Positions 8,631-19,415 of a stretch of 64,000 nt of DNA are shown here, piece after piece. Positions within the stretch are counted from its first letter, which is position 1. Each line of letters begins with the position of its first letter. Source of the DNA: Parvularcula maris. Its GTDB lineage: Bacteria; Pseudomonadota; Alphaproteobacteria; Caulobacterales; Parvularculaceae. The notes beneath the pieces are model-generated. The model did no database searches and was not told the origin of the DNA. It was given only the letters and a program-made list of their open reading frames with translations. Where the stretch lies: NCBI RefSeq assembly GCF_024505085.1, contig NZ_JANIBC010000001.1:310001-374000 (forward strand), in the 5' to 3' direction. The position numbers and the translations under genes are program-made.

Positions 8631-8709
8631 GTAGGGCGGCTCGCGGGAGCGTGCCGCCGTCCCCAGGTCCCAGCGCTGCAAGGCGGCACGCTCCCGCGAG
8701 CCGCCCTAC
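8631..8709. repeat. 28 bp perfect inverted repeat (REP-like)
   Basis: Bases 8631-8658 and 8682-8709 are exact reverse complements (28 of 28) around a 23-base loop. The outer ends are GTAGGGCGG/CCGCCCTAC. There is no T-run, so it is not a standard terminator. It may be a REP/BIME-type element or transcript-end stabiliser. Confidence 0.7.
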
Positions 8710-8844
8710 GGGGCCGACTAGGCTTGCTGGGTCGAGTTCGTGACAGCGGCAGTGTCAGATGTCGCCCGTACCCATCGGCAGGTTTCGGACCTGATCCTTT
8801 CGCTAGCGTCGAGAATGACTGGCATTCTGCGCTAGGCTTCGGGC

Positions 8845-9420
8845 GTGCTTGATCGCTCGATATGTGAGGCTGCCATGGCCGCCCGCGACCCCGACTATGA
8901 CGGGCGCTTCTTCGTCGGTGTGCGCACGACGGGTGTCTACTGCCGCCCCGTCTGCCGTGTCCGCCAGCCCCTCCTGCATAATGTGGACTTCTACCCCACG
9001 GCAGCAGCGGCCGAAGGGGCGGGTTTTCGGCCTTGCCTCCGGTGCCGTCCAGAGACCGCTCCTTTCTGCCCCGCCTGGAAGGGCACGCGCAGCACCACGG
9101 AACGCGCACTGCGTCTGATCGAGAACGGAGCCCTCGATCAGCAGAGCGTTCCCGTGCTCGCCGCGCGCTTGGGCGTCAGCTCGAGGCATCTGGGAAGGTT
9201 GTTCGCCGAGCAGATCGGTGCCTCACCGCTCCAGGTCGCCCGTACCCTCCGCGTGCAGCGTGCCAAACGCCTACTGCACGAGGGCGAGCACGACGTGGCG
9301 AGCGTTGCGAAGCAGGCCGGTTTCGGCAGCCTACGCAGCATGAACGCCGCTTTCCGCGAACTCTACGGAAGACCGCCTTCCGCCTTCCAGCCAACCCAGA
9401 AGCACCAAGCAAAGGACTGA
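8845..9420 (+). CDS. Ada-type methylphosphotriester transferase/AraC regulator (AdaA-like)
   Basis: 191 residues. The N-terminal zinc domain has DGRFFVGVRTTGVYCRPVC followed by RPCLRC, giving the four cysteines of the Ada N-domain; the first accepts a methyl group from DNA phosphotriesters. An AraC-type helix-turn-helix follows (about 85-180). No O6-methylguanine transferase or AlkA glycosylase domain is attached, so it resembles AdaA of split systems. I used the GTG at 8845 because the sequence just before the ATG at 8875 already matches the family. The next gene starts five bases after the stop, implying an operon induced by methylation damage. Confidence 0.88.
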   Translation: MLDRSICEAAMAARDPDYDGRFFVGVRTTGVYCRPVCRVRQPLLHNVDFYPTAAAAEGAGFRPCLRCRPETAPFCPAWKGTRSTTERALRLIENGALDQQSVPVLAARLGVSSRHLGRLFAEQIGASPLQVARTLRVQRAKRLLHEGEHDVASVAKQAGFGSLRSMNAAFRELYGRPPSAFQPTQKHQAKD

Positions 9421-9424
9421 ACCG

Positions 9425-10180
9425 ATGCACCAAAAAGACCGAGCCGCTGCTTTCGCAGCGCTGCACCAGGAGCCCACGCCCCTCATCCTCCACAACGTCT
9501 GGGACGCCGGTAGCGCGAGAGCCGTGGCGAGGTCGGGGGCACTCGCTATCGCAACGAGCAGTTGGGCCGTCGCGGCAGCGCAGGGCTATGAGGACGGCGA
9601 AGCGATGCCGGTCGATATTGCCGAACAGATCACTCGGCGTATCGTCGCGAGTGTCGACCTTCCTGTCAGCGCCGACATCGAAGGGGGCTATGGCGAGAGC
9701 CCCGAGGAGGTCGCGTCGACCTTGCTCCGCTTCATTGAAGCTGGGGTCGTCGGTGTGAACTTCGAAGACCGCCGCATAGGCCGGGAAGGCCTTCACGACC
9801 TGACCGCGCAGGCTGACCGGATCGCAGCCCTTCGGCAGGCTGCTGATGAGACCGGCGTGCCGGTTTTCATCAACGCCCGCACCGATGTCTTCTTCGGCGG
9901 CGCAGGCGACATCCCGCATGATCGGCTGATGGACCAGGCCGTTGAGCGCGCGGAAGCCTACGCAGCCGCTGGGGCGAACGGCTTCTTCGTGCCGGGCCTT
10001 GTGGCCTCGGACTTGATCGGCGTGCTCTGTGAGAGGACCTCACTTCCCATCAATATTATGGTCACGAAAGACATGCCTCCGGTGAGAGAGCTTGCCAATC
10101 TCGGCGTCCGGCGCATCAGTTTTGGCCCCAGCCTCTATCTCGAGGCTATGGGCGCTGTGACCGCCAAAGCGGGAGCGTGA
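9425..10180 (+). CDS. Isocitrate lyase/PEP mutase family protein
   Basis: 251 residues forming a TIM barrel. Features are LHNVWDAGSARA, SSWAVAAAQGYEDGE, the metal-site segment VSADIEGGYGE, GVNFED and FINARTD, all typical of the ICL/PEPM family (the oxaloacetate or 2,3-dimethylmalate lyase-like branch). The KKCGH lyase signature is absent, so it is not isocitrate lyase. The exact substrate is unknown. It sits four bases after adaA, so the two are almost surely co-transcribed; the link to DNA alkylation is unexplained. Confidence 0.85.
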   Translation: MHQKDRAAAFAALHQEPTPLILHNVWDAGSARAVARSGALAIATSSWAVAAAQGYEDGEAMPVDIAEQITRRIVASVDLPVSADIEGGYGESPEEVASTLLRFIEAGVVGVNFEDRRIGREGLHDLTAQADRIAALRQAADETGVPVFINARTDVFFGGAGDIPHDRLMDQAVERAEAYAAAGANGFFVPGLVASDLIGVLCERTSLPINIMVTKDMPPVRELANLGVRRISFGPSLYLEAMGAVTAKAGA

Positions 10181-10334
10181 GATTGACCGGGAACAGGCGG
10201 CAGGAAGGCTGTCCGAGTACCGAGCATGGGTTTGCAAGGGTTCCTGGGCGGTGCCGGGCAACCTTGCTCCCGCCCTTCCCCTTTTGCCTCCATCCTACTA
10301 GAGCGCGCGCATCGGCAGGAAAGGACCCTCTCGC

Positions 10335-11627
10335 ATGGCCAATGTTTCGGTGATCGGTGCCCAGTGGGGCGACGAGGGCAAGGGGAAGATCGTGGACTGG
10401 CTGTCGGCGCGGGCCGAGGTGGTGGTGCGCTTCCAGGGCGGGCACAATGCCGGGCATACGCTGGTCATCGACGGTGAGGTCTACAAGCTATCGCTGCTGC
10501 CCTCGGGCATCGTGCGCGAGGGCAAGATGTCGGTCATCGGCTCGGGCGTGGTCATCGACCCTGACGCCTTCGCCTCGGAGGTGGAGCGGCTTCAGGGGCA
10601 AGGTGTGTCGATCACGCCGCGCAACCTCGCCATCGCCGAGAACGCCTGCCTGATCCTGCCGCTCCACGGCGAGCTCGACCGGCTGCGCGAAGAAGCGGCC
10701 GGGGCGGGCAAGATCGGCACGACGGGAAGGGGCATCGGCCCTGCCTATGAGGACAAGGTGGGCCGCCGGGCGATCCGCGTCTCCGACCTTCGCCACTTGG
10801 GTGAGCTCGAAAGCCGCATCGAGCGGCTTCTCACCCACCACAACGCCCTGCGTCAGGGCTTCGGGGCGGACCCCCTGGAGGCAGGCGCGCTGAAGGACAT
10901 GCTGGCGCGGGCGGCGGAGAAGCTTCTGCCCTTCGCAACGCCTGTCTGGCGGCTGCTGGAGGACGCGCGGAAGTCGGGCAAGCGCATCCTGTTCGAGGGC
11001 GCGCAAGGGGTGCTTCTCGACGTGGACCACGGCACCTATCCTTACGTCACCTCGTCCAACACGGTGGCCGGGCAGGCGGCGACTGGCACGGGTATGGGCA
11101 AGGCGGGCGCGGCCTACGGCCTCGGCATCGTCAAGGCCTATACGACGCGGGTGGGCTCCGGCCCCTTCCCGACGGAGCTCACCGACGAGATCGGCCAGCG
11201 CCTCGGCGAGCGGGGCCACGAGTTCGGCACGGTGACCGGCCGCCAGCGCCGCTGCGGCTGGTTCGATGCGGCCCTCGTCCGCCAGAGCCTTCTGACGGCA
11301 GGGATCGACGGGGTGGCGCTGACCAAGCTCGATGTCCTGGACGGCATGAAGGAGCTGAAGGTCTGCACCGGCTACGAGGTGGACGGCGAGACCTATGACT
11401 ACCTGCCCGCCGGGATGCTGGAGCAGGAGCGCGCCAGACCCTTCTACGAGACCCTTGCCGGTTGGGAGGGATCGACCGCGGGTGCCAGGTCCTGGGCACA
11501 GCTTCCGGCTGAGGCGGTGAAATATGTGCGCCGCATCGAGGAGCTCCTCGACCGCCCCGTGGTGCTGGTCTCCACCTCGCCCGAGCGCGAGGACGTCATC
11601 TTGATGAGGGACCCGTTCGAGGGTTAA
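10335..11627 (+). CDS. purA: Adenylosuccinate synthetase
   Basis: 430 residues, the usual length. It makes adenylosuccinate from IMP, aspartate and GTP, the first committed step to AMP. Visible motifs are the P-loop [11 protein letters not shown], the HNAGHT segment ([10 protein letters not shown]), [35 protein letters not shown] (read in parts), [11 protein letters not shown] and the C-terminal [11 protein letters not shown]. It begins [10 protein letters not shown]. It stands alone, with 154 bases before it and a signalling gene after. Confidence 0.97.
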   Translation: MANVSVIGAQWGDEGKGKIVDWLSARAEVVVRFQGGHNAGHTLVIDGEVYKLSLLPSGIVREGKMSVIGSGVVIDPDAFASEVERLQGQGVSITPRNLAIAENACLILPLHGELDRLREEAAGAGKIGTTGRGIGPAYEDKVGRRAIRVSDLRHLGELESRIERLLTHHNALRQGFGADPLEAGALKDMLARAAEKLLPFATPVWRLLEDARKSGKRILFEGAQGVLLDVDHGTYPYVTSSNTVAGQAATGTGMGKAGAAYGLGIVKAYTTRVGSGPFPTELTDEIGQRLGERGHEFGTVTGRQRRCGWFDAALVRQSLLTAGIDGVALTKLDVLDGMKELKVCTGYEVDGETYDYLPAGMLEQERARPFYETLAGWEGSTAGARSWAQLPAEAVKYVRRIEELLDRPVVLVSTSPEREDVILMRDPFEG

Positions 11628-11708
11628 CCGGACGATCAGCATCGTGACCTTCCGCTTCAGCCTCAGTTAAGGAGGCTAGGGCATTCTCCTGATTGGAGGA
11701 ATCTGGTC

Positions 11709-13502
11709 ATGGCGATGCCCCAAACCGAGAAGGAAGAGGCACGCCTGGAGCTGAGCCAGCTCAAGGCCATTGCGCGCTCGCGGTCGCGGCAGCTCGCCAC
11801 GAGGCTCGGCCTCGCCGTGACCGGCGCGGCCTTTATCGCCGTGTCCGTCTCCACCTTCTGGGCGGTCACCTGCCTTCTTCTGATCTTCGCCAGCCAAGCC
11901 CTCGAGGCGGGGGTGCGGCTGCGGTTCCTGCCCAGCACCCGGCGAAGGCCGATCAGCTCTATCGAGATGGGCCTCTTCGTCGTCACCGCCGTTCTCGCTT
12001 CGGCGTTCTACGGCTCCATCGCCCTGGCGGCATGGGTACTCGGCGATGTCTCGCTGAAGGTCTACGCGGCGTTCTGGCTGGCGGGCTCCATGCTTCACTG
12101 CGTGGTTCACATGTACCACCACCGGATCATCTTTCTGTGCGGCTTCATCCCCCATGCCGTGCTGGCGGTCTGCCTGCCGCTTCTCGGTATCGCATGGGGC
12201 GAGGGGGGATGGGCGCCGCAGCAGCTCATCGCGCCGACCTTCTCCGCCGTCATGTTCGGCATCCACGCCTTCCTGGCCTACCGCATCTACCGCAGCACCA
12301 GCGACCATCTGATCAGGGCACGGACCCAGGCCGAGGAGCGCAAGCGCGCCGCCGAAGCCGCGAGCGAGGCGAAGTCGAGCTTCCTCGCCACGCTCAGCCA
12401 TGAGATCCGTACGCCCATGAACGGTATCCTGGGCATGGCCGAAGCGCTGCAGGAGGCCGACCTGCCTCCCGAGGCCACCAAGCAGACGAGGATCCTGCGG
12501 GAGGCCAGCGAGCTGCTGCTCAGCCTCCTGAACGACGTCCTCGACATGTCCAAGATCGAGGCGGGGCATCTGACCCTGGAGGAGGGCCGGTTCAACCTGC
12601 ACTCCGTCGTCGAGCGCGTGGCGGCGCTTCACCGGCCCGAGGCGGAGCGCAAGGGCCTCGCCATGGTGACCAGGATCGACCCTTGCGCCTCCGGGCACTG
12701 GGTCGGTGACGAGCACCGCCTGGTGCAGGTGCTGCACAATCTGACGGGCAACGCGGTGAAGTTCACGGCCGAGGGCGGCATCGTGATCAGTGCGGAGGAG
12801 TGCGAGAGCGGCGATCTCCTTCTGCGGGTCGAGGACAGCGGCATCGGCATGACCAAGGAGGAGGCGGACCGCGTCTTCCAGCCCTTCACCCAGGCTGACA
12901 GCTCCACCACCCGCCGCTTCGGCGGAACGGGCCTCGGGCTGACGATCTCCCTCGGCATCGCCCATGCGATGGGCGGGGTGATCGAGCTGGAGACGGCGAA
13001 GGGGGAGGGTTCGTGCTTCTCGATCCGCCTGCCGCTTCAGCGGATCGGCGCCGAGGAAGAGCCGCAGGCCGGAAGCGATACCGAGGAGACCAGCGTCCTC
13101 ACGGGCCGCCGCATCCTCGTCATCGACGACAACGAGGTGAACTTGGCCGTGATGGAGACCCTTCTTCACCCGGAGGAGGTGCACCTCGTCACGGCGAGCT
13201 CGGGAAGTCAGGGCATCGAGCTTTTCCAAGCCGACCCGGCCTTCGACCTTATCCTGCTCGACATCTCCATGCCGCATCTCGACGGCCCTGCGACCCTGGC
13301 CAAGCTCCAGGCGTTGGGCCGCCCCCTTCCGCCGGTCCTGGCGGTCACCGCCTACGCCATGCCCGAGGACATCGCCCGGTTCCTGGAGAACGGTTTCGAC
13401 GGCTTCGTCGCCAAGCCGATCAAGCGGGCGGCGCTGCTGGAGGCGACCAGCAGCGCCCTCTCGGAAGGGCGAGAGACGGGCGCAGCGACCCTAGCGGTCT
13501 GA
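11709..13502 (+). CDS. Membrane hybrid histidine kinase
   Basis: 597 residues. After a short cytoplasmic start there are about six membrane helices (residues 30-195), a linker, then a HisKA domain with H-box FLATLSHEIRTPMNG (His near 231), an HATPase domain (HNLTGNAVKFTAEGG, VEDSGIGM, FGGTGLGLTI), and a C-terminal receiver (RRILVIDDNEVN; phospho-acceptor Asp in LILLDISM near 520; TAYA). It is a typical phosphorelay hybrid kinase with an uncharacterised membrane sensor. No partner regulator is adjacent. Its last 12 bases overlap the convergent M16 peptidase gene. Confidence 0.92.
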   Translation: MAMPQTEKEEARLELSQLKAIARSRSRQLATRLGLAVTGAAFIAVSVSTFWAVTCLLLIFASQALEAGVRLRFLPSTRRRPISSIEMGLFVVTAVLASAFYGSIALAAWVLGDVSLKVYAAFWLAGSMLHCVVHMYHHRIIFLCGFIPHAVLAVCLPLLGIAWGEGGWAPQQLIAPTFSAVMFGIHAFLAYRIYRSTSDHLIRARTQAEERKRAAEAASEAKSSFLATLSHEIRTPMNGILGMAEALQEADLPPEATKQTRILREASELLLSLLNDVLDMSKIEAGHLTLEEGRFNLHSVVERVAALHRPEAERKGLAMVTRIDPCASGHWVGDEHRLVQVLHNLTGNAVKFTAEGGIVISAEECESGDLLLRVEDSGIGMTKEEADRVFQPFTQADSSTTRRFGGTGLGLTISLGIAHAMGGVIELETAKGEGSCFSIRLPLQRIGAEEEPQAGSDTEETSVLTGRRILVIDDNEVNLAVMETLLHPEEVHLVTASSGSQGIELFQADPAFDLILLDISMPHLDGPATLAKLQALGRPLPPVLAVTAYAMPEDIARFLENGFDGFVAKPIKRAALLEATSSALSEGRETGAATLAV

Positions 13503-16364
13503 GCCGCCGCCGTAAGGGGTGAAGGGTTGAAGCGTGGTGCTCGTTCCGCCCCCGAAAGCCGACACGGCCTCCGATTGGGTCGCCCCATCGCCGACCACCA
13601 CATAGACCATCTCGTCCGCCTCGAGATATTCCGAAGCGATGCGCTGGAAATCCTCCGTGCTCATCGCCAAGAGCCGTTCCTGCTCCTCCTCCAGATAGCG
13701 CTTGCTCTCGCCGTAGCGCGAGATGTTGCGCAGCATGCTCAGCTTGGCACCCAGGCTCTCATAGGTGCGGGTGTTGTCCTTGACGATCTTCTGCTTGGTG
13801 ATCTCCGTGTCTTCTTCGGTGAAGGTGGGGCCGTACTCGCGCACCATCTGGTCGATGATCTCGAGCGACGGACCCGTGGCGTTGGCCCGCACATTGGTGG
13901 CGATACGGAAGGTCTGCGGGTAGGTGCCGCGCGATAGCGAAGAGTAGGCGCCGTAAGTGTAGCCCTTCTCGATACGGAGGGTCTGGCTGAGATCGCCGTT
14001 GATGCCGCCGCCGAGCTTCTCATTGGTGAAGTCGATAAGGTCGAAGGCAGGGTCGGTGGTGGGGGGAACGGTCTTGCCCGCGAAGATGACGCTCTGCTTC
14101 GAGCCCGGCACGTCGATGAAGAAGACGCGGCCATCCGTTGCCGGGGGCATCGGGGCGGGCATAACCAGCTCCTCCGCCTCGCCGCTGAACAAAGCGGGGA
14201 TCGGCGCCAGCGCTTTGCGAGCCCGCCGGGACCGGGCATCACCCACCACGTGAAGGGTGACGTTGCCGCCCAGGAGTGCCTCATGGGCGGCTCTCATATC
14301 GTCCAAGGTCAGCGCACTGACGCTCTCCGCCGTGCCGAAGCTAGGCTGGCCCGCCGGATGCTCCGCGCCGTAGAGAAGGTTCTGGAAGGCGTAGTTCGCC
14401 ATGGCGCCGGGGTTGCCGCGCTGCCCGGCGATCCCGGTGAGAAGCGCGCGCTGGACCTTGTCGAAGCTCTCTTCGGTAAAGCGAGGCGTGCGGAGAAGCT
14501 CCTCGACCAGTAAGGCGGTCTCTTCGAGGTTGCGCTCCAGCGTGGTCACCGTGACCGTCGTGTAGGAGCCGGAAGCCTCCACGTCGATGGTCGCCCCGAG
14601 AAGCCCCGCCGCATTGCCGAACTCCCCTGCCGTCTTCGATGCCGTGCCCTCGTTGAGGAGGCTCGCGAGGAGGACGGCGCGGCCTTGCGCATCGTCGGGG
14701 TCCCGGAACGATCCGTGGTCGATGGAGATATCGTAGGTGACGAGCGGCGTCTCGCTGCTCTCAATGCCGAGAAGCCGCGCGCCGCCCACTCTCGCCTCGT
14801 AGATGTCCGGCATGGTGAAGAGCGGCAGCTCTCCGAAGTCCGGCTCGGACCGGTCTGCTATCGTCGGTGTGCGTTCGTACTCGGCGAGGGCGCCCGCACT
14901 GACCTCCTCGGCGGCCACGTCGTTGCGCACCACCTCGACGGTCACTTCGGCCTCCTCGGCACCGGCCAGGGCTAGCTCGGTCTGTCCCTTCGGAACGAAG
15001 CTCGTATAGACCGCAGGCTGATCTTTGACGTAGCGCTCATAAACCCGCATGATGTCCTCGGCGGTCACCGCCTGCAGCTTGGCCGCCTTCTGCAGCTCAT
15101 AGGCAGGGTCGCCGTTGAACTCGTTGGCAGCGGCGAGGGCGTTGGCCTTACCCAGCACGGTGGAGATCCCCGCATAGAGCCCGGTCTCCTGCTCGTTCTT
15201 GATACGGCGCAGGGCGTCGGGGTCGATGCCCTCCTCCTCGAACCGCTCCAGTCCTTCCTGGATGGCAGCCCTCACCGCGTCGAGGTCCTGACCGGAACTG
15301 GCACGTACACGGATGGTGAACTCGCCCGCGATCTCCTGACTGCTGTTGTAAGCCGCGATGCCGGGGGCCAGCTTACGCTCCTCGACCACCACCTGGTAGA
15401 GCGGTGAGCTCTTGGTCCCCGCCAGAAGCTGGCTGAGAACGTCGAGGGCGATCTCGTCGCCGTTCATCTCCTCGACCGAGGGTCTGGTGATCCTCAGCTC
15501 GGGGAGGGTCGCGAAGTTGTCCTCCCAGTAGAGGCTCTTGTCCGCCTCCAGCGTGACGGGCCTTGGCGCCATCGCGCTCACCGGCTCGCCCGCGCGGATC
15601 TCGCCGAACCAGTAGCGGACCTTCTCCTTCATCTCCGCGGGATCGAAGTCGCCGGCGATGGCCAGGGTCGCGTTGGAAGCGCCATAGTAGCGATCGTAGA
15701 ACTCGCGCAGATCGTCGAGGGTCGCTGCCTGTAGGTCTTCGAGCTGACCGATGGTCGTCCAGCTATAGGGGTGATCGGAGGGGTAGAGCGCCTTCTTGAT
15801 CACCTCGGAGGTAAATCCGTAGGCGGCGTTGTCGTAGCGCTGGCGCTTCTCGTTCTTGACCACCTGCTTCTCACGTTCGAGGGCTTCGGTGGTCACGGTG
15901 TTGATCATGTAGCCCATGCGGTCGCTGTCGATCCACAGGATCTTGTCGACCGCATCGGTGGGCACGACCTCGTAGTAGATCGTCCCGTCGCCCCAGGTGC
16001 CGCCATTTCGGTTGCCGCCCCACTCGGGAATCTTCAGCCGGTTCCAGCCCCGCGGCACGTTCTCCGAGTCGTTGAACGCCATGTGCTCGAAGAAATGCGC
16101 GAAGCCGGTCCGTCCGGGTACCTCACGGTTCGAGCCCACATGGAAGACCGTGGAGAAGGCGACGATCGGGTCGCTGTCGTCCACATGCAGGATCACCTCG
16201 AGCCCGTTATCCAGCGTGAACTTCTCATAGGTAAGGGCAAAGCCGTCCGGCGTGGTCGCGGTCACCGTCCCGTCGCCCTCGAGCTTGGCCGTGCCGCCCG
16301 TGTTGTCGGCGGCGCAGCCCGCCAGAAGAAGGAGGCTCGCGCCAAGGAGCAGGGTCTTTTTCAT
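13491..16364 (-). CDS. M16 family zinc metallopeptidase lipoprotein
   Basis: 957 residues, full two-lobe pitrilysin/insulinase length. The N-terminus is a lipoprotein signal (LLLLAGC, Cys 17), so it is anchored in the periplasm. The inverted zinc motif HxxEH is in GFAHFFEHMAFND, with the downstream Glu expected in the ALEREKQVVKNE region. A second, inactive M16 lobe covers about 500-950, including the R/Y-type LRIEKGYTYGAYSS. These enzymes degrade peptides in the cell envelope. The gene is convergent with the hybrid kinase (12-base overlap). Confidence 0.93.
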   Translation of the reverse strand: MKKTLLLGASLLLLAGCAADNTGGTAKLEGDGTVTATTPDGFALTYEKFTLDNGLEVILHVDDSDPIVAFSTVFHVGSNREVPGRTGFAHFFEHMAFNDSENVPRGWNRLKIPEWGGNRNGGTWGDGTIYYEVVPTDAVDKILWIDSDRMGYMINTVTTEALEREKQVVKNEKRQRYDNAAYGFTSEVIKKALYPSDHPYSWTTIGQLEDLQAATLDDLREFYDRYYGASNATLAIAGDFDPAEMKEKVRYWFGEIRAGEPVSAMAPRPVTLEADKSLYWEDNFATLPELRITRPSVEEMNGDEIALDVLSQLLAGTKSSPLYQVVVEERKLAPGIAAYNSSQEIAGEFTIRVRASSGQDLDAVRAAIQEGLERFEEEGIDPDALRRIKNEQETGLYAGISTVLGKANALAAANEFNGDPAYELQKAAKLQAVTAEDIMRVYERYVKDQPAVYTSFVPKGQTELALAGAEEAEVTVEVVRNDVAAEEVSAGALAEYERTPTIADRSEPDFGELPLFTMPDIYEARVGGARLLGIESSETPLVTYDISIDHGSFRDPDDAQGRAVLLASLLNEGTASKTAGEFGNAAGLLGATIDVEASGSYTTVTVTTLERNLEETALLVEELLRTPRFTEESFDKVQRALLTGIAGQRGNPGAMANYAFQNLLYGAEHPAGQPSFGTAESVSALTLDDMRAAHEALLGGNVTLHVVGDARSRRARKALAPIPALFSGEAEELVMPAPMPPATDGRVFFIDVPGSKQSVIFAGKTVPPTTDPAFDLIDFTNEKLGGGINGDLSQTLRIEKGYTYGAYSSLSRGTYPQTFRIATNVRANATGPSLEIIDQMVREYGPTFTEEDTEITKQKIVKDNTRTYESLGAKLSMLRNISRYGESKRYLEEEQERLLAMSTEDFQRIASEYLEADEMVYVVVGDGATQSEAVSAFGGGTSTTLQPFTPYGGGSDR

Positions 16365-16438
16365 CTCACCAGGGTCCCGTCTTATCGTTTATCGGTGAGG
16401 GTTAACCGGTTTGGCCCGGTTCGCCAACGCCTTCGCTG

Positions 16439-17209
16439 CTAAGGAAGGGGCCGGTGGCTGCTATCGAGGGTGATGGCGCGCCCTTCGCGGCGCTGGCCCT
16501 CCATCATCCGCCGGGTCAGCCGCTCGAAATGCATAACGAAGCGGCTGAGCTCCGTGCGCCGGGTGGGGGGCAGCGTGCCGCGCTCGATGCCGAGAAGGTC
16601 CTCCTCCTGCCTGCACCGCCAATCATGCACCTGCTCGAAACGCCGGGGCAGCAGATAGGCGAAGGCGTCCGCCCTATCGAAGAGCGCGGCGTAGTCACAC
16701 GCCAGAAGCTCCTCTTGATAACGCCGCCAAGCGCCGTCCCTATCGCACGCCTCCACCTCGTTCATCGGCGGCTCGCCTAGTGCCTTCGGGTCCGCCAGGG
16801 CACCAAGCAGCCAGCCTTCCAAGACAATCAAGGGGGCAGGCCGAACCACTTGGTGGGCCTCCGCGCGCTCGTCGCGCAGCTTGTCGAAACGGGGCACGGT
16901 AGTCTCACGCTCTTCAAGAAGAGCGTCCAGCACTTCGTTCAGCCCGCGAAGGTCATGGGTGCCCGGCGGGCCGCGCGTCGTGAAGAGGGGACTCACCTTC
17001 GCGGCCAACCGCTCCCTCTCCCGGCGGCTCAGATAGAAGTCGTCGAGGCTGAGAACCGCCGCTCGCCCCTCTTCGGCGAGCCTGCGTGCGAGCGTGCTCT
17101 TGCCGCTCCCCTGGCTGCCGCCGAGAAAGAGGAGGCCAGGATTGCTCCCCGATCCGAGCTGCCGAAGCAGCGGCTCCAACCGTTTCCTCGCCTCACCGGA
17201 CTGCGCCAT
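16439..17209 (-). CDS. P-loop kinase, D-glycerate 3-kinase-like
   Basis: 256 residues. The P-loop GGSQGSGKSTLARRL is at about 29-43, followed by LSLDDFYLSRRERERLA, RGPPGTHDL and VLEGWLLGA, and then a C-terminal helical part with DWRCRQEEDLLG. These match the phosphoribulokinase/uridine-kinase-like D-glycerate 3-kinase (plant GLYK) family. The expected reaction is D-glycerate plus ATP to 3-phosphoglycerate. It is transcribed divergently from thiC, and the TPP riboswitch begins about 70 bases before its start codon on the other strand. Confidence 0.8.
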   Translation of the reverse strand: MAQSGEARKRLEPLLRQLGSGSNPGLLFLGGSQGSGKSTLARRLAEEGRAAVLSLDDFYLSRRERERLAAKVSPLFTTRGPPGTHDLRGLNEVLDALLEERETTVPRFDKLRDERAEAHQVVRPAPLIVLEGWLLGALADPKALGEPPMNEVEACDRDGAWRRYQEELLACDYAALFDRADAFAYLLPRRFEQVHDWRCRQEEDLLGIERGTLPPTRRTELSRFVMHFERLTRRMMEGQRREGRAITLDSSHRPLP

Positions 17210-17279
17210 GGCGAGGCCCTATCACCCGCCGCGTGCGCTGTCGCCTTGCCACGCCCCCCGCGGCTCGCTACCTGACTTG

Positions 17280-19315
<2,036 letters not shown>

Positions 19316-19316
19316 G

Positions 19317-19343
19317 GGCGGAACGCGAAGCGATCCGCCTTTT
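19317..19343 (+). terminator. Terminator after thiC
   Basis: GGCGGA and TCCGCC form a six-base stem around an 11-base loop followed by TTTT, starting just after the thiC stop codon. A modest intrinsic terminator. Confidence 0.55.
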
Positions 19344-19415
19344 GGTGCAGGGCAGCACAACGGCAGATTACCTTCGATGTTCCGCTCCACCGTGCGCGGA
19401 CCTAGCCGAAGTGTA

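Larger units (their letters stand above)
7936..8844. other. ~900 bp gene-free region rich in palindromes
   Basis: This lies between two divergent transcription units (galE-like on minus, adaA on plus). I found no open frame with believable protein features. It contains three palindromic repeats listed separately and otherwise GC-rich sequence with no recognised RNA or promoter. Confidence 0.6.

Noticed and set aside
11676-13277. 533-codon minus-strand open frame
   Set aside because: Antisense to the hybrid kinase, which has full domain support.
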